DNA of 64,000 bases from CAZOZZ01 sp965247425 (GTDB lineage Bacteria > Acidobacteriota > Terriglobia > 20CM-2-55-15). Shown in pieces: positions 52,499 through 60,405 of this stretch (position 1 is the first letter of the stretch; every line of letters starts with the position of its first letter). The DNA lies in the NCBI GenBank assembly GCA_965247425.1, contig OZ252023.1, positions 2,666,001-2,730,000 on the forward strand, given 5' to 3'. The notes below the pieces were generated by a model, which did not search any database, was not told the origin of the DNA, and saw nothing but the letters and a program-made list of their open reading frames with translations. Both the position numbers and the translations under genes were made by a program.

Positions 52499-53723
52499 GA
52501 GGCTTTCCGTCCAAAGCGTTCGATTCGGCCGTCCTTCGATAGAGCATCGACGGAATCGCTGAGATCGCGCTGAATCCGCGGGCGTCGATTCCATCCCACA
52601 GGCTCGGCATCTCGCCATACACACCGGCCGCCGGACCCGCCATTCCGTGGGGACTCCGGACACCGGTGACGGCGAAACGTCCGGGCGACAGGCGCACTCG
52701 AACATCGCCGGAGACACGCTGCTGCGAGCTGTCGATCATGGCCTCGATATCGCGAAGAGCGGGTTCGAAAGCCAGGCCTTCGTGAAGCATCTTTCCGTAG
52801 AACTCGCCCAGATGATCCTTCCAGAAGCGCTGCCAGGCAGTGGTGGTTATTTTTTCCAGTTCCCGATGCGAATTGATGAGCACCATGGCCGAGCCTGCCT
52901 CGAACGCAATGCGGCCCTTGATCCCAAGAACGGTGTCGCCGACGTGGACTCCCATACCGCACCTGTAGCGCCGACAGAGTTCCCCGAGACGCCCAACCAG
53001 TTCGCTGCCGTCCATTGGATCCCCATCGATCGTTGTCGGTAAGCCCTGGAAGAAGCCGAGGGTCAGTTCCCTTTCCTCTTCCGCCTTTGGAACGGCGGCC
53101 GCCTCTTCGAATAGTTCCGCCGGGATCTCTTGCCAGGGATCATGAGTCTCGCCGCCACCGATCGTTGTGCCCCAGAGTCCTGCGTTGACCGAATATCGGC
53201 GCAGCTTCGGGTCGAGGTTCACGCCGTGTCTCTTGAGGAACTCGTACTCCTCACTGCGACTGACGCCATCATCTCGGACTGGAGTCACGATCTCCAAACC
53301 AGGACACAAAACCCGAAACGCGATGTCGAATCGAACCTGGTCGTTACCGGCGCCCGTCGAACCGTGAGCGATGGCGACGGCGCCGACGCGGGCGGCAAAG
53401 TCGGCGACCACTTCAGCCTGAACCGCCCGTTCGGCGGCGACCGACAACGGGTATACCTGGCCTCGGAGGATGTTGCCTTTGATCAGGTAGGCAACGTAGC
53501 GGTCGAAGACTTTGCTCCGCCCATCAACGGTATGGTGAGCGACGGCGCCGAGAGCTTCGGCTCGCGCCTCAATCTCTCCAAGTTCACCGGGCTGAAAGCC
53601 ACCCGTGTCCACCGTCACCGTAACAACATCGTAATCGCGCGTTTCCCTCAAGTAAGGAATACAGTAGGAAGTGTCGAGGCCTCCGGAATAGGCCAGAACA
53701 ATCTTGGGACGTTCAGACATCAC
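52488..53723 (-). CDS. argG: Argininosuccinate synthase
   Basis: A 411-residue ATP-pyrophosphatase enzyme starting 'PKIVLAYSGGLDTSY' (the SGGLDTS PP-loop), with 'AIAHGSTGAGNDQVRF' for aspartate and citrulline binding. It joins citrulline and aspartate with ATP. It overlaps the DUF1611 start by 11 bp and lies 8 bp after argH. Confidence 0.96.
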   Translation of the reverse strand: MMSERPKIVLAYSGGLDTSYCIPYLRETRDYDVVTVTVDTGGFQPGELGEIEARAEALGAVAHHTVDGRSKVFDRYVAYLIKGNILRGQVYPLSVAAERAVQAEVVADFAARVGAVAIAHGSTGAGNDQVRFDIAFRVLCPGLEIVTPVRDDGVSRSEEYEFLKRHGVNLDPKLRRYSVNAGLWGTTIGGGETHDPWQEIPAELFEEAAAVPKAEEERELTLGFFQGLPTTIDGDPMDGSELVGRLGELCRRYRCGMGVHVGDTVLGIKGRIAFEAGSAMVLINSHRELEKITTTAWQRFWKDHLGEFYGKMLHEGLAFEPALRDIEAMIDSSQQRVSGDVRVRLSPGRFAVTGVRSPHGMAGPAAGVYGEMPSLWDGIDARGFSAISAIPSMLYRRTAESNALDGKPHEG

Positions 53724-53731
53724 TCTCTCTC

Positions 53732-55135
53732 CTAAGAGTCCGGGGTCGGACTTGTGGCCGTCAGGGATTGTCGCACCAACCCGCGGAGACGTTCGATCTC
53801 GATCCGAACACGTCGAGGAGCGGTGCCGCCGACGACGTCGCGCGCACTCATGCTCCTTTCGATCGATAACGCCTCGAACAGGTCCTCCTCAAAAGCCGGG
53901 TGGAACTCCAGGTAATCCGACAGCGGCAGATCTTTCAGTCCCAGCTGCTTCGCCTCGACCCGGGCGACGATGCTTCCTGTAATTTGATGCGCCTGGCGGA
54001 AAGGAACGCCCTTGCGCGTCAAGTAGTCTGCCACTGCGCCGGCCTCCACGAACCCGCTGTCGAGAAGCGAGGCAGCTCGTTGACGGTCGATTCGCAGTCC
54101 ATCGACCAAAGTCCGGAAGACGGGTATCAAGGTGAAGATCGTGTCGATCGCGTCGAAGACACATTCCTTGTCTTCCTGCAGATCCTTGTTGTAGGACAAC
54201 GGCAACCCTTTGAGTACCGTCAGCATCGCCATCAGATGTCCGATCGCACGGCCGGACTTGGCCCGGCCGAGTTCGCAGGCGTCCGGGTTCCTCTTCTGGG
54301 GAAGCATCGAACTGCCGGAAGTAAACGAATCGTCGATCTTCACCAGCTTGAATTCGCTGGACGACCACAGCACAAGGTCTTCTCCCAGCCGTGACACGTG
54401 AACCAGAAACATCGAGCAGGTGTAGAGAAAGTCGCAGACAAAGTCCCTGTCCGACACGGCATCGAGCGAATTGTGGGTCAGCCGGGAAAATCCAAGGCTC
54501 GTCCCAAGCCACTGGCGGTCGATGCCAAACGGGTTTCCCGTGCAGGCGCCCGATCCCAACGGGCAAGCGTCGGCTTGATCGGCGGCCCATTCGAATCGCG
54601 CACGGTCGCGCAGAAACATTTCGGCGTAGGCGAGTAAATGGTGTGCGTACAGTACGGGCTCGGCGTGCTGTAAGTGTGTATAGGCCGGAATGGCGACGTC
54701 CAAGTCACGCTCCGCCGTGTCTACCAGCGCCTGGACGAGCGAGCCGATGAGACGATACGCCTCCCGCGACCGGGATCGCACACAAAGCCGCATGTCGGTG
54801 GCCACCTGATCGTTCCGGCTGCGCCCGGTGTGGAGTTTCTGGCCGGCGTCGCCGATGAGCTCCGTCAGCCGGCATTCGATATTCATGTGGATGTCTTCGA
54901 GGTCCGCACGAAAGTCGAAATTCCCGGACTCGATTTCGATTCCTACCGTCTCCAGCCCGGACTCGATCCGCCGCAATTCGTCCCGAGTGATCCGTCCGGA
55001 ACTATTCAGAGCTCGCGCCCACGCGACGCTCGCTCGAATGTCCTCTCTGTAGAGGCGGCGATCAAAGGCAATGCTGGCATTGAATGCTTCCATGTAATCG
55101 TTCATGGGCGCTTTGAACCTCGAACTGCGTATCAT
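53732..55135 (-). CDS. argH: Argininosuccinate lyase
   Basis: A 467-residue fumarase/aspartase-type lyase. It has the flexible catalytic loop 'GSSMLPQKRNPD' (the GSSxMPxKxN signature) and 'TGRSRNDQVATDMRL'. It cleaves argininosuccinate into arginine and fumarate. The start overlaps the argB stop by 4 bp (ATGA). Confidence 0.96.
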   Translation of the reverse strand: MIRSSRFKAPMNDYMEAFNASIAFDRRLYREDIRASVAWARALNSSGRITRDELRRIESGLETVGIEIESGNFDFRADLEDIHMNIECRLTELIGDAGQKLHTGRSRNDQVATDMRLCVRSRSREAYRLIGSLVQALVDTAERDLDVAIPAYTHLQHAEPVLYAHHLLAYAEMFLRDRARFEWAADQADACPLGSGACTGNPFGIDRQWLGTSLGFSRLTHNSLDAVSDRDFVCDFLYTCSMFLVHVSRLGEDLVLWSSSEFKLVKIDDSFTSGSSMLPQKRNPDACELGRAKSGRAIGHLMAMLTVLKGLPLSYNKDLQEDKECVFDAIDTIFTLIPVFRTLVDGLRIDRQRAASLLDSGFVEAGAVADYLTRKGVPFRQAHQITGSIVARVEAKQLGLKDLPLSDYLEFHPAFEEDLFEALSIERSMSARDVVGGTAPRRVRIEIERLRGLVRQSLTATSPTPDS

Positions 55136-56061
55136 CGACCCACCTCTTGACTGAGCGGACTCATCTGAACCTGTCGGAGGACCGTACCGGCGTTTCCGGT
55201 TTCGAGAGCCTCGCCGACGAGGGCGCCCGGCCGAAGTCCGTTGGCGATGTGGACGCTTCCGACTCCTCCTTTGACAGCCTGTACCGCAGCTTCGAGCTTG
55301 GGCGCCATTCCGCCACCGGCTCTCCCGCTGGCGATGAGCTCTCTGGCCCGCTTTATCGACAAGACCGGGAGCAGGCTGCTGCGATCCGCCCTATCCGCAA
55401 ACACACCGTCCACATTCGAGAGAAGAATCAACTTTCGGGCGTCCAGCGCCACCGCTATCGCGGCGGCCACCGTATCGGCGTTCACGTTGAGCACCCGTCC
55501 TTCAGCGTCTGAAGCCAACGGTGCAACGACGGCAACCAATCCACGCTCGATACACAATCGCAAGCAGGTGGTGTCGACGCTTTCGATGTCTCCGACGTTC
55601 TGGAAATCGACAACCCGCTCTTCCCCGGTACGAACATCGCGTAGGCGCTGCGGAGGACGGCGGCGGGCCAACACCAGATTCCCCGCGACGCCCGACAGAC
55701 CGATGCTCGGTACACCGCACCGGCGGAACGCGGCGATGATGTTCGTTGAGACCAGACCTCCCAAGACCATCTTGGACAGTTCCAGAGTCTCGTCGTCGGT
55801 CACGCGACGACCCGCAACCTGTCGCCGTTCGATCTTGCAGCGATCGGACCAACGTGACAGTTGAGGTCCCCCCCCATGGACCACAACGACGTCGACCTGG
55901 AGTTGGCACAGTCCCCGGATGTCGCCGGCGAGACGGTCGAGCACCGACGGGTCATCGAGAAGTTCGCCTCCCATCTTGATCACAAAGATGGTGTTCCGGC
56001 GCCTCTGGACCTGGAATAGATCGCTTTTCTCTGTAGGGATTTGTCCTGTATCGGTTCGCAT
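55132..56061 (-). CDS. argB: N-acylglutamate kinase
   Basis: A 309-residue amino-acid kinase: 'FVIKMGGELLDD' at the start of the fold, 'VVVVHGGGPQLSRW', 'VNADTVAAAIAVALDARKLI', 'LSNVDGVF' and 'GGMAPKLEAA'. It phosphorylates N-acylglutamate. The ATG at 56061 is preferred (GGAGG in front) over an upstream in-frame start at 56115. It is the first gene of the operon; a terminator and a leader ORF lie just ahead. Confidence 0.94.
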   Translation of the reverse strand: MRTDTGQIPTEKSDLFQVQRRRNTIFVIKMGGELLDDPSVLDRLAGDIRGLCQLQVDVVVVHGGGPQLSRWSDRCKIERRQVAGRRVTDDETLELSKMVLGGLVSTNIIAAFRRCGVPSIGLSGVAGNLVLARRRPPQRLRDVRTGEERVVDFQNVGDIESVDTTCLRLCIERGLVAVVAPLASDAEGRVLNVNADTVAAAIAVALDARKLILLSNVDGVFADRADRSSLLPVLSIKRARELIASGRAGGGMAPKLEAAVQAVKGGVGSVHIANGLRPGALVGEALETGNAGTVLRQVQMSPLSQEVGR

Positions 56062-56113
56062 CCGTTTGGACCTCCATAGGCTCGATCCATCGCGGTGATC
56101 CGAATCCGGGCAC

Positions 56114-56151
56114 AAAAAAAACCCGACTCGGGAACTTGTCCGGAGCGGGCC
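56114..56151 (-). terminator. Attenuator-type terminator in the arg operon leader
   Basis: On the minus strand GGCCCGCTCCGG (56151-56140) pairs with CCCGAGTCGGG (56132-56122) with a bulge, followed by eight T (56121-56114). It stands 52 bp before argB, so transcripts would stop before the operon unless it is disrupted. Confidence 0.7.
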
Positions 56152-56188
56152 ATGACGACTGAGATGTGAGCAGACAGGTGGATCTACT

Positions 56189-56272
56189 TCACACGGCCCT
56201 CCTCACCGGAACCAACGGCGTAGCCGGCGGCAGCGGTCGGGACATTTGTCGTCGTTGGGCGTGTAAGAACAT
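56189..56272 (-). CDS. Putative 27-residue Arg-rich leader peptide of the arg operon
   Basis: The short ORF has five Arg codons in 27: adjacent CGA-CGA at codons 7-8, CGA at 12 and adjacent AGG-AGG at 24-25. A terminator follows 38 bp after its stop. The leader segment 56209-56195, which holds the AGG pair, can pair with the left arm of the terminator (56151-56140) and would thus form an antiterminator. This matches classical amino-acid attenuation. The ribosome site is weak (GAGAAGA). Confidence 0.4.
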   Translation of the reverse strand: MFLHAQRRQMSRPLPPATPLVPVRRAV

Positions 56273-56312
56273 AGGTCTTCTCGATTCCACTGTGCACGGT
56301 AACACATCTGGT

Positions 56313-56318
56313 TGTCAA
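56313..56318 (-). promoter_or_regulatory. Candidate -35 box of the arg operon
   Basis: TTGACA, a perfect -35 match on the minus strand, lies 41 bp before the leader ORF. The -10 is not clear (CACAGT at 18 bp spacing is poor). Confidence 0.25.
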
Positions 56319-56360
56319 TAGAATCCCACTTCGAGAGTCAAATCTGCTCGACGACCCACT

Positions 56361-56677
56361 AGCAGCCCGTGGTGGAAGTCTGTAGGGTCGCGTTACGAGC
56401 GCCATGGGGCTAGATGCAAGGCGCCACGACGACGTCGATGTTCCCATCGAAGACGGCGATGGTTCCCATCGAAGACGGCGATGGTTCCCATCGATCTAGG
56501 AGTGGCAACGCCCCAGCTGGCCCCATGCCGTCGTAACCCGTAGGGCGCAGGGGTCTTCGGGCCACAGGCTTTGTCATTCGTCGGTCACGAGGACTATGCA
56601 TCGTTCCGCTCCTCATTTCGCGCCTGTGACCCGAATATCCCTGCGCGCGACCCTACAGACTTCCACCACGGGCTGCT
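56361..56677. repeat. 317-bp element with perfect 32-bp inverted ends
   Basis: 56361-56392 and 56646-56677 are exact reverse complements over 32 bp (beginning AGCAGCCCGTGG). The interior holds a 22-bp tandem repeat (56440-56495). It separates the arg leader from the aldolase gene start at 56728. It codes for nothing evident and looks like a non-autonomous mobile or structural element. Confidence 0.8.
56440..56495 (+). repeat. 22-bp tandem repeat, 2.5 copies
   Basis: Units of GTTCCCATCGAAGACGGC + GATG start at 56440, 56462 and (partial) 56484. Each junction makes a small palindrome, CGATGG/CCATCG. Confidence 0.8.
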
Positions 56678-56727
56678 ATGGTACGATTCTCGACCTACCA
56701 ATCCTTTTCGACAGCGAGGTTCAACCA

Positions 56728-57612
56728 ATGAGGCGAACGCTTCTATTTGCAATGCTTTCAGGCGTTGGCTTGATGATCGCGGGTGCGTCACAGGCCGAAC
56801 AGCGGCAGACCGACGGGACCGGTCCGATCTTCAACACCGTGAAACAGAAGCTGGCCGAAGGCAAACGGGTGATCGGCGGCACAGTGACGACCGCGGACCC
56901 GGACATCTACTGCGCCATGGCCAACTCGGGGTTCGACTTCCTCTGGATCGAGATGCAGCACAGCCCGCTGACCTATACCGACGCGGCGCGAATGATATGG
57001 GCGTGCAGGGGCGCGCCGGCCATACCCTTCGTTCGTGTCCCCAACGCGACGGAAGGAGACATTCAGAAAGCCACCGATATCGGTGCTCTGGGCATCATCA
57101 TCCCGATGGTCGACAGCGTTCAAAAAATCGAGGATGCGGTCACGTTCGCTAATTATCCACCCAGGGGCAAACGAAGCCAGGGCGGCGGGCAGTATCGAGC
57201 GCTGTGGGGCAACAACTACCGCCGGGACGCTAACGAAAACATCATGATCGTCGCCATGATCGAGTCTCCGGCCGGCGTGGCGATCGCGGACGAGATCGCC
57301 AGCGTCGCCGGAGTCGACGTCGTTTTCGCCGCAAGCTCGGACCTGGGAAGTTTCAGTGGCCGCAGGCAGGGGGACCCGGAATACGAGGCCCTCGTCACAA
57401 GGATCAAGAACGAGACCTTGGGCGCCGGCCTGAAGCTGGGCGGCCCTCTGGCATGGATGGGAACTCGTGCCGGATACAGTTTTTTTCAAGGTCCAAGCGC
57501 GACCAGTCTGATTCGAACAGGAGCGAGGATCTCGCTGGCCGAGGCGGATCCGTGCGCCAACCGTCCGGCCGGGGTCGCCCCGATCGAAGGCGAGGCCCCT
57601 TGCCCCCAGTAG
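56728..57612 (+). CDS. Exported HpcH/HpaI aldolase-family protein
   Basis: The ATG at 56728 gives 294 residues with a clear signal peptide (MRRTLLFAML..., cleavage after SQA near 23). The HpcH/HpaI TIM-barrel pattern is present: 'SGFDFLWIEMQHSPLTY', 'VPNATEGDIQKATDIGALGI' and 'AMIESPAGVAIADEI', with the metal-binding Glu in the last. Normal members are cytoplasmic class II aldolases cleaving hydroxy-keto acids with a divalent metal, so export is unusual. The frame reaches further upstream (56596) into the inverted-repeat element, but that part has no family similarity. Confidence 0.83.
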   Translation: MRRTLLFAMLSGVGLMIAGASQAEQRQTDGTGPIFNTVKQKLAEGKRVIGGTVTTADPDIYCAMANSGFDFLWIEMQHSPLTYTDAARMIWACRGAPAIPFVRVPNATEGDIQKATDIGALGIIIPMVDSVQKIEDAVTFANYPPRGKRSQGGGQYRALWGNNYRRDANENIMIVAMIESPAGVAIADEIASVAGVDVVFAASSDLGSFSGRRQGDPEYEALVTRIKNETLGAGLKLGGPLAWMGTRAGYSFFQGPSATSLIRTGARISLAEADPCANRPAGVAPIEGEAPCPQ

Positions 57613-57618
57613 GTGCTC

Positions 57619-57795
57619 ATGAAGTCCGACAGTCAGAAACAGTGGGTTCTGAATCTGACGAAGGGGATTGAAAGATTTGACACGATCCGCTCGTCGGAGC
57701 AAGCTATCCGGAGTGGCACGGCCACATTCTCCCGTGAAAGGTTTAGATCAGAAATCGAAGAGTTCGTTCGGGCTCGATGGGATGAGCATCACTGA
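57619..57795 (+). CDS. Small hypothetical protein
   Basis: A 58-residue charged protein starting 6 bp after the aldolase stop and overlapping the sugar transferase start by 14 bp. No family recognised; it may be a coupling ORF only. Confidence 0.3.
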   Translation: MKSDSQKQWVLNLTKGIERFDTIRSSEQAIRSGTATFSRERFRSEIEEFVRARWDEHH

Positions 57796-58432
57796 GGCCG
57801 TTCGCCGAACCCGGTCGGAGCATAGATCCGTTCGGGGGCTTGGCGGAATGGCCAAGAGGGCGCTCGACCTCACGTTGTTGGCCCTCGGACTGCTGCTTCT
57901 CTCGCCTCTTTTTGCAGCAATCGCCCTGATTCTCCGGATCACCGGCGGGGCGCCTGTCCTCTACCGCCAGACACAGGTGGGGTTGGACGGACGCCACTTC
58001 TCAATCGTCAAATTCCGCACGATGAAGCGCGACGCCGAAGAGGGCCTCGGACCGATCTGGTCGGTGCCGAACGATCCCCGGTGCAGCAGGTTCGGAGCGT
58101 TGCTGCGGCGGACGGGTATGGATGAGATTCCCCAGCTGTGGAACATCGCCAAAGGAGAGATGAGCATGGTTGGGCCGCGGCCGGAACGTCCGGAGTTTGT
58201 CCGACAACTCGGCGCCGAACACACCGACTACGCACTTCGCCATGACGTCAGAAGCGGACTCACCGGATATTCGCAGGTTCACGGGTGGCGAGGGTACACC
58301 GATCCGGGCCAGCGGTTGCGACACGACCTGCACTATGTGCGACGCTGGTCACTGACGCTGGACTTCTACATTCTCCTGCTGACATTGGTCCGGGGCTGGA
58401 GCGAGCGGACCAGAAACGGCGTCGCCGACTGA
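57782..58432 (+). CDS. Bacterial sugar transferase (polyprenyl-phosphate glycosylphosphotransferase)
   Basis: A 216-residue protein of the short PHPT form: one N-terminal membrane helix ('LDLTLLALGLLLLSPLFAAI'), 'APVLYRQTQVGLDGRHF', 'IVKFRTMK', 'DEIPQLWNIAKGEMSMVGPR' and 'GLTGYSQVHGWRG'. It transfers a sugar-1-phosphate to undecaprenyl phosphate to begin exopolysaccharide or O-antigen assembly. The ATG at 57782 is preferred; a TTG at 57668 is an alternative. No other glycan genes are adjacent. Confidence 0.87.
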   Translation: MSITEAVRRTRSEHRSVRGLGGMAKRALDLTLLALGLLLLSPLFAAIALILRITGGAPVLYRQTQVGLDGRHFSIVKFRTMKRDAEEGLGPIWSVPNDPRCSRFGALLRRTGMDEIPQLWNIAKGEMSMVGPRPERPEFVRQLGAEHTDYALRHDVRSGLTGYSQVHGWRGYTDPGQRLRHDLHYVRRWSLTLDFYILLLTLVRGWSERTRNGVAD

Positions 58433-58542
58433 AGAAGGCTGGGTTTCGAACCGAAGCGGCCGAGTATCGTGCTCCTGAGTCCATGCAGGTGAAGCTTGAT
58501 CCACCGGCGCCGAAGCGTCGAAATTTGCCGGGCAATTGTGCT

Positions 58543-60405
58543 TCAACGGGCAGGATCAGTCAATCCGCTCCCGAACGATCTCGATGTGGCGTCACGCCGA
58601 AACTGCTGGGCGTAGAGTCGTCGGTAGGGACCGTGTCGTGCGAGCAGTTGGGTGTGGTTGCCCTCCTCCACCAGCCGGCCGTGGTCGATGACCAGGATTC
58701 GATCCGCAGCTTGAATCGTCGAGAGGCGGTGCGCGATGATCATGCTGATCCGCCCCTTGAGGACGGTTTCGATTCCCATCTGAATCCGTCGCTCGGTTTC
58801 GGTGTCGACCGACGAGGTGGCCTCATCGAGTACAAGGATCTGCGGATCCGCGAGCACCGCTCGGGCAAGGGATACGAACTGCTTCTGTCCCGTTGAAAGA
58901 CGATCTCCGCCCTCTCCGACCTCGGTGTCGTACCCGTCCGGGAGGTCTGCGATAAAGGTCTTGGCGCCGACTCGTTCGGCCGTTCGATCAAATTCTATGT
59001 CGGTTGCTTCGAGTCGCCCGTACCGGATGTTCTCCCTAATGTTTCCACTCGACAGATGGGGCTCCTGCAGCACCATGCCCAGGTTGGACTGAAGCCAGTG
59101 CAGGCTCCGGTCTCGATAGTCAATCCCATCGATCATGATCCGGCCAGCGGTCGGCTCATAGAAGCGGCACAGGAGGCTGACGATCGTACTCTTGCCGCTG
59201 CCTGTCTCGCCCACAAGCGCGATGCTTTCGCCAGCCCGGATCGTCAGATTGAAGTCTGTCAGAACCTGTTCGTCTTTTTTGTACTCGAATCGGACATCCT
59301 GGAATTCGATTTCCCGGATCATCTCCGAACGTCCGTCCAGGGCCAGGCCGGGTTCGGGAACCTGGCGCTGCTGCTCGATGGCGGCGCCCACTTCGGCCGA
59401 ATCCACAATCTCCGGCTCCGTGTCCAACAAGCCCTGTAAGCGCTCAGCTGAGGCCTGGGCAGCCTGCACCGCAGTAAACCGCTCTGCCATCTCCTGGATC
59501 GGAATGTGAAACAGCGCGGCGTATTGCATGAAGACGACGAGTTCGCCAACGCGGAGCCCGCTCCCGGCCAACAGTCCTCCCCGCCAGAGGGCCAATCCCA
59601 CACCGGCCGAACCGAGAGTCATCACGATGGGAAGATACACGGCAGCCTGGAGAGCGTTCCGGACCGAATAACGAAACATCTCGTCGGTCTGAGTCCGGAA
59701 CTCCACGAGGTTCTCGTCCTCGCGAACCAGAGCCTTCGTTGTCCGGACCCCTGAAATCCCCTCGTTGAAGCTCGCCGTTATCCTGGAGTTCGTCTTTCGG
59801 ACCAGTCTCTGGGTGCGGATGAGCTTCTTCTGGAAAACCGCGGTCACCACCGACAGGGGCGGTACGATGAGCAAGACCACGAGCGCGAGCCGCCAGTTCA
59901 TCAGGAACATCATCAACGTGATCCCGGACAAGAGAAAGAAGCCCCAAACCACATCCAGAAGCGTCCATGGCAGAACCGAGGAGATGCGATCACAGTCGGA
60001 CGTCAACCGCGCCATGAGCCAGCCTACCGGGCGGCGATCGTAGAACGAAAATGACAATTCCTGGAGCCTCGAGAACGCAGCGCGACGGAGGTCGTAGGCC
60101 ACACCTGTTGCAGCAGCTCCGGCCAGAACGATAAAAATCCACACCATGAAGGCCATGATCACGACCAGGCCCAGGTACATGCCGCCAAACATCCAGACCC
60201 GTTCCCCTCCGCCCGTGATCGCGTCGTCGATCACCGCACCAGTGATCTGAGGAAGCAGGACGTCGGCTCCTGCAACCACCATTCCTGCCAGTGCGAGACC
60301 GCCCAGAGGTCTCCGATAGGGCCGGACGCGGACCAGAACGCGACGCCAGAGGCTCACGTCGATCGATCCCTCGTATACTTGTTCGTCGTCTTCAAATGAA
60401 GTCAT
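58543..60405 (-). CDS. ABC exporter half-transporter with canonical ATP site (MdlB/YheH-like)
   Basis: A 620-residue half-transporter: six membrane helices (about 30-330) and an ATPase domain with Walker A 'GETGSGKS', signature 'LSTGQKQ' and Walker B 'ILVLDEATSSVD' with the catalytic Glu. The start overlaps the preceding half-transporter by 4 bp. It forms a heterodimer with it, exporting drugs, lipids or peptides. Confidence 0.93.
   Translation of the reverse strand: MTSFEDDEQVYEGSIDVSLWRRVLVRVRPYRRPLGGLALAGMVVAGADVLLPQITGAVIDDAITGGGERVWMFGGMYLGLVVIMAFMVWIFIVLAGAAATGVAYDLRRAAFSRLQELSFSFYDRRPVGWLMARLTSDCDRISSVLPWTLLDVVWGFFLLSGITLMMFLMNWRLALVVLLIVPPLSVVTAVFQKKLIRTQRLVRKTNSRITASFNEGISGVRTTKALVREDENLVEFRTQTDEMFRYSVRNALQAAVYLPIVMTLGSAGVGLALWRGGLLAGSGLRVGELVVFMQYAALFHIPIQEMAERFTAVQAAQASAERLQGLLDTEPEIVDSAEVGAAIEQQRQVPEPGLALDGRSEMIREIEFQDVRFEYKKDEQVLTDFNLTIRAGESIALVGETGSGKSTIVSLLCRFYEPTAGRIMIDGIDYRDRSLHWLQSNLGMVLQEPHLSSGNIRENIRYGRLEATDIEFDRTAERVGAKTFIADLPDGYDTEVGEGGDRLSTGQKQFVSLARAVLADPQILVLDEATSSVDTETERRIQMGIETVLKGRISMIIAHRLSTIQAADRILVIDHGRLVEEGNHTQLLARHGPYRRLYAQQFRRDATSRSFGSGLTDPAR

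Noticed and set aside
56184..56447. 87-residue minus-strand protein before argB
   Set aside because: Its composition is repeat-derived (22-bp tandem and inverted arm), no family is visible, and the shorter Arg-rich frame fits the leader role better.
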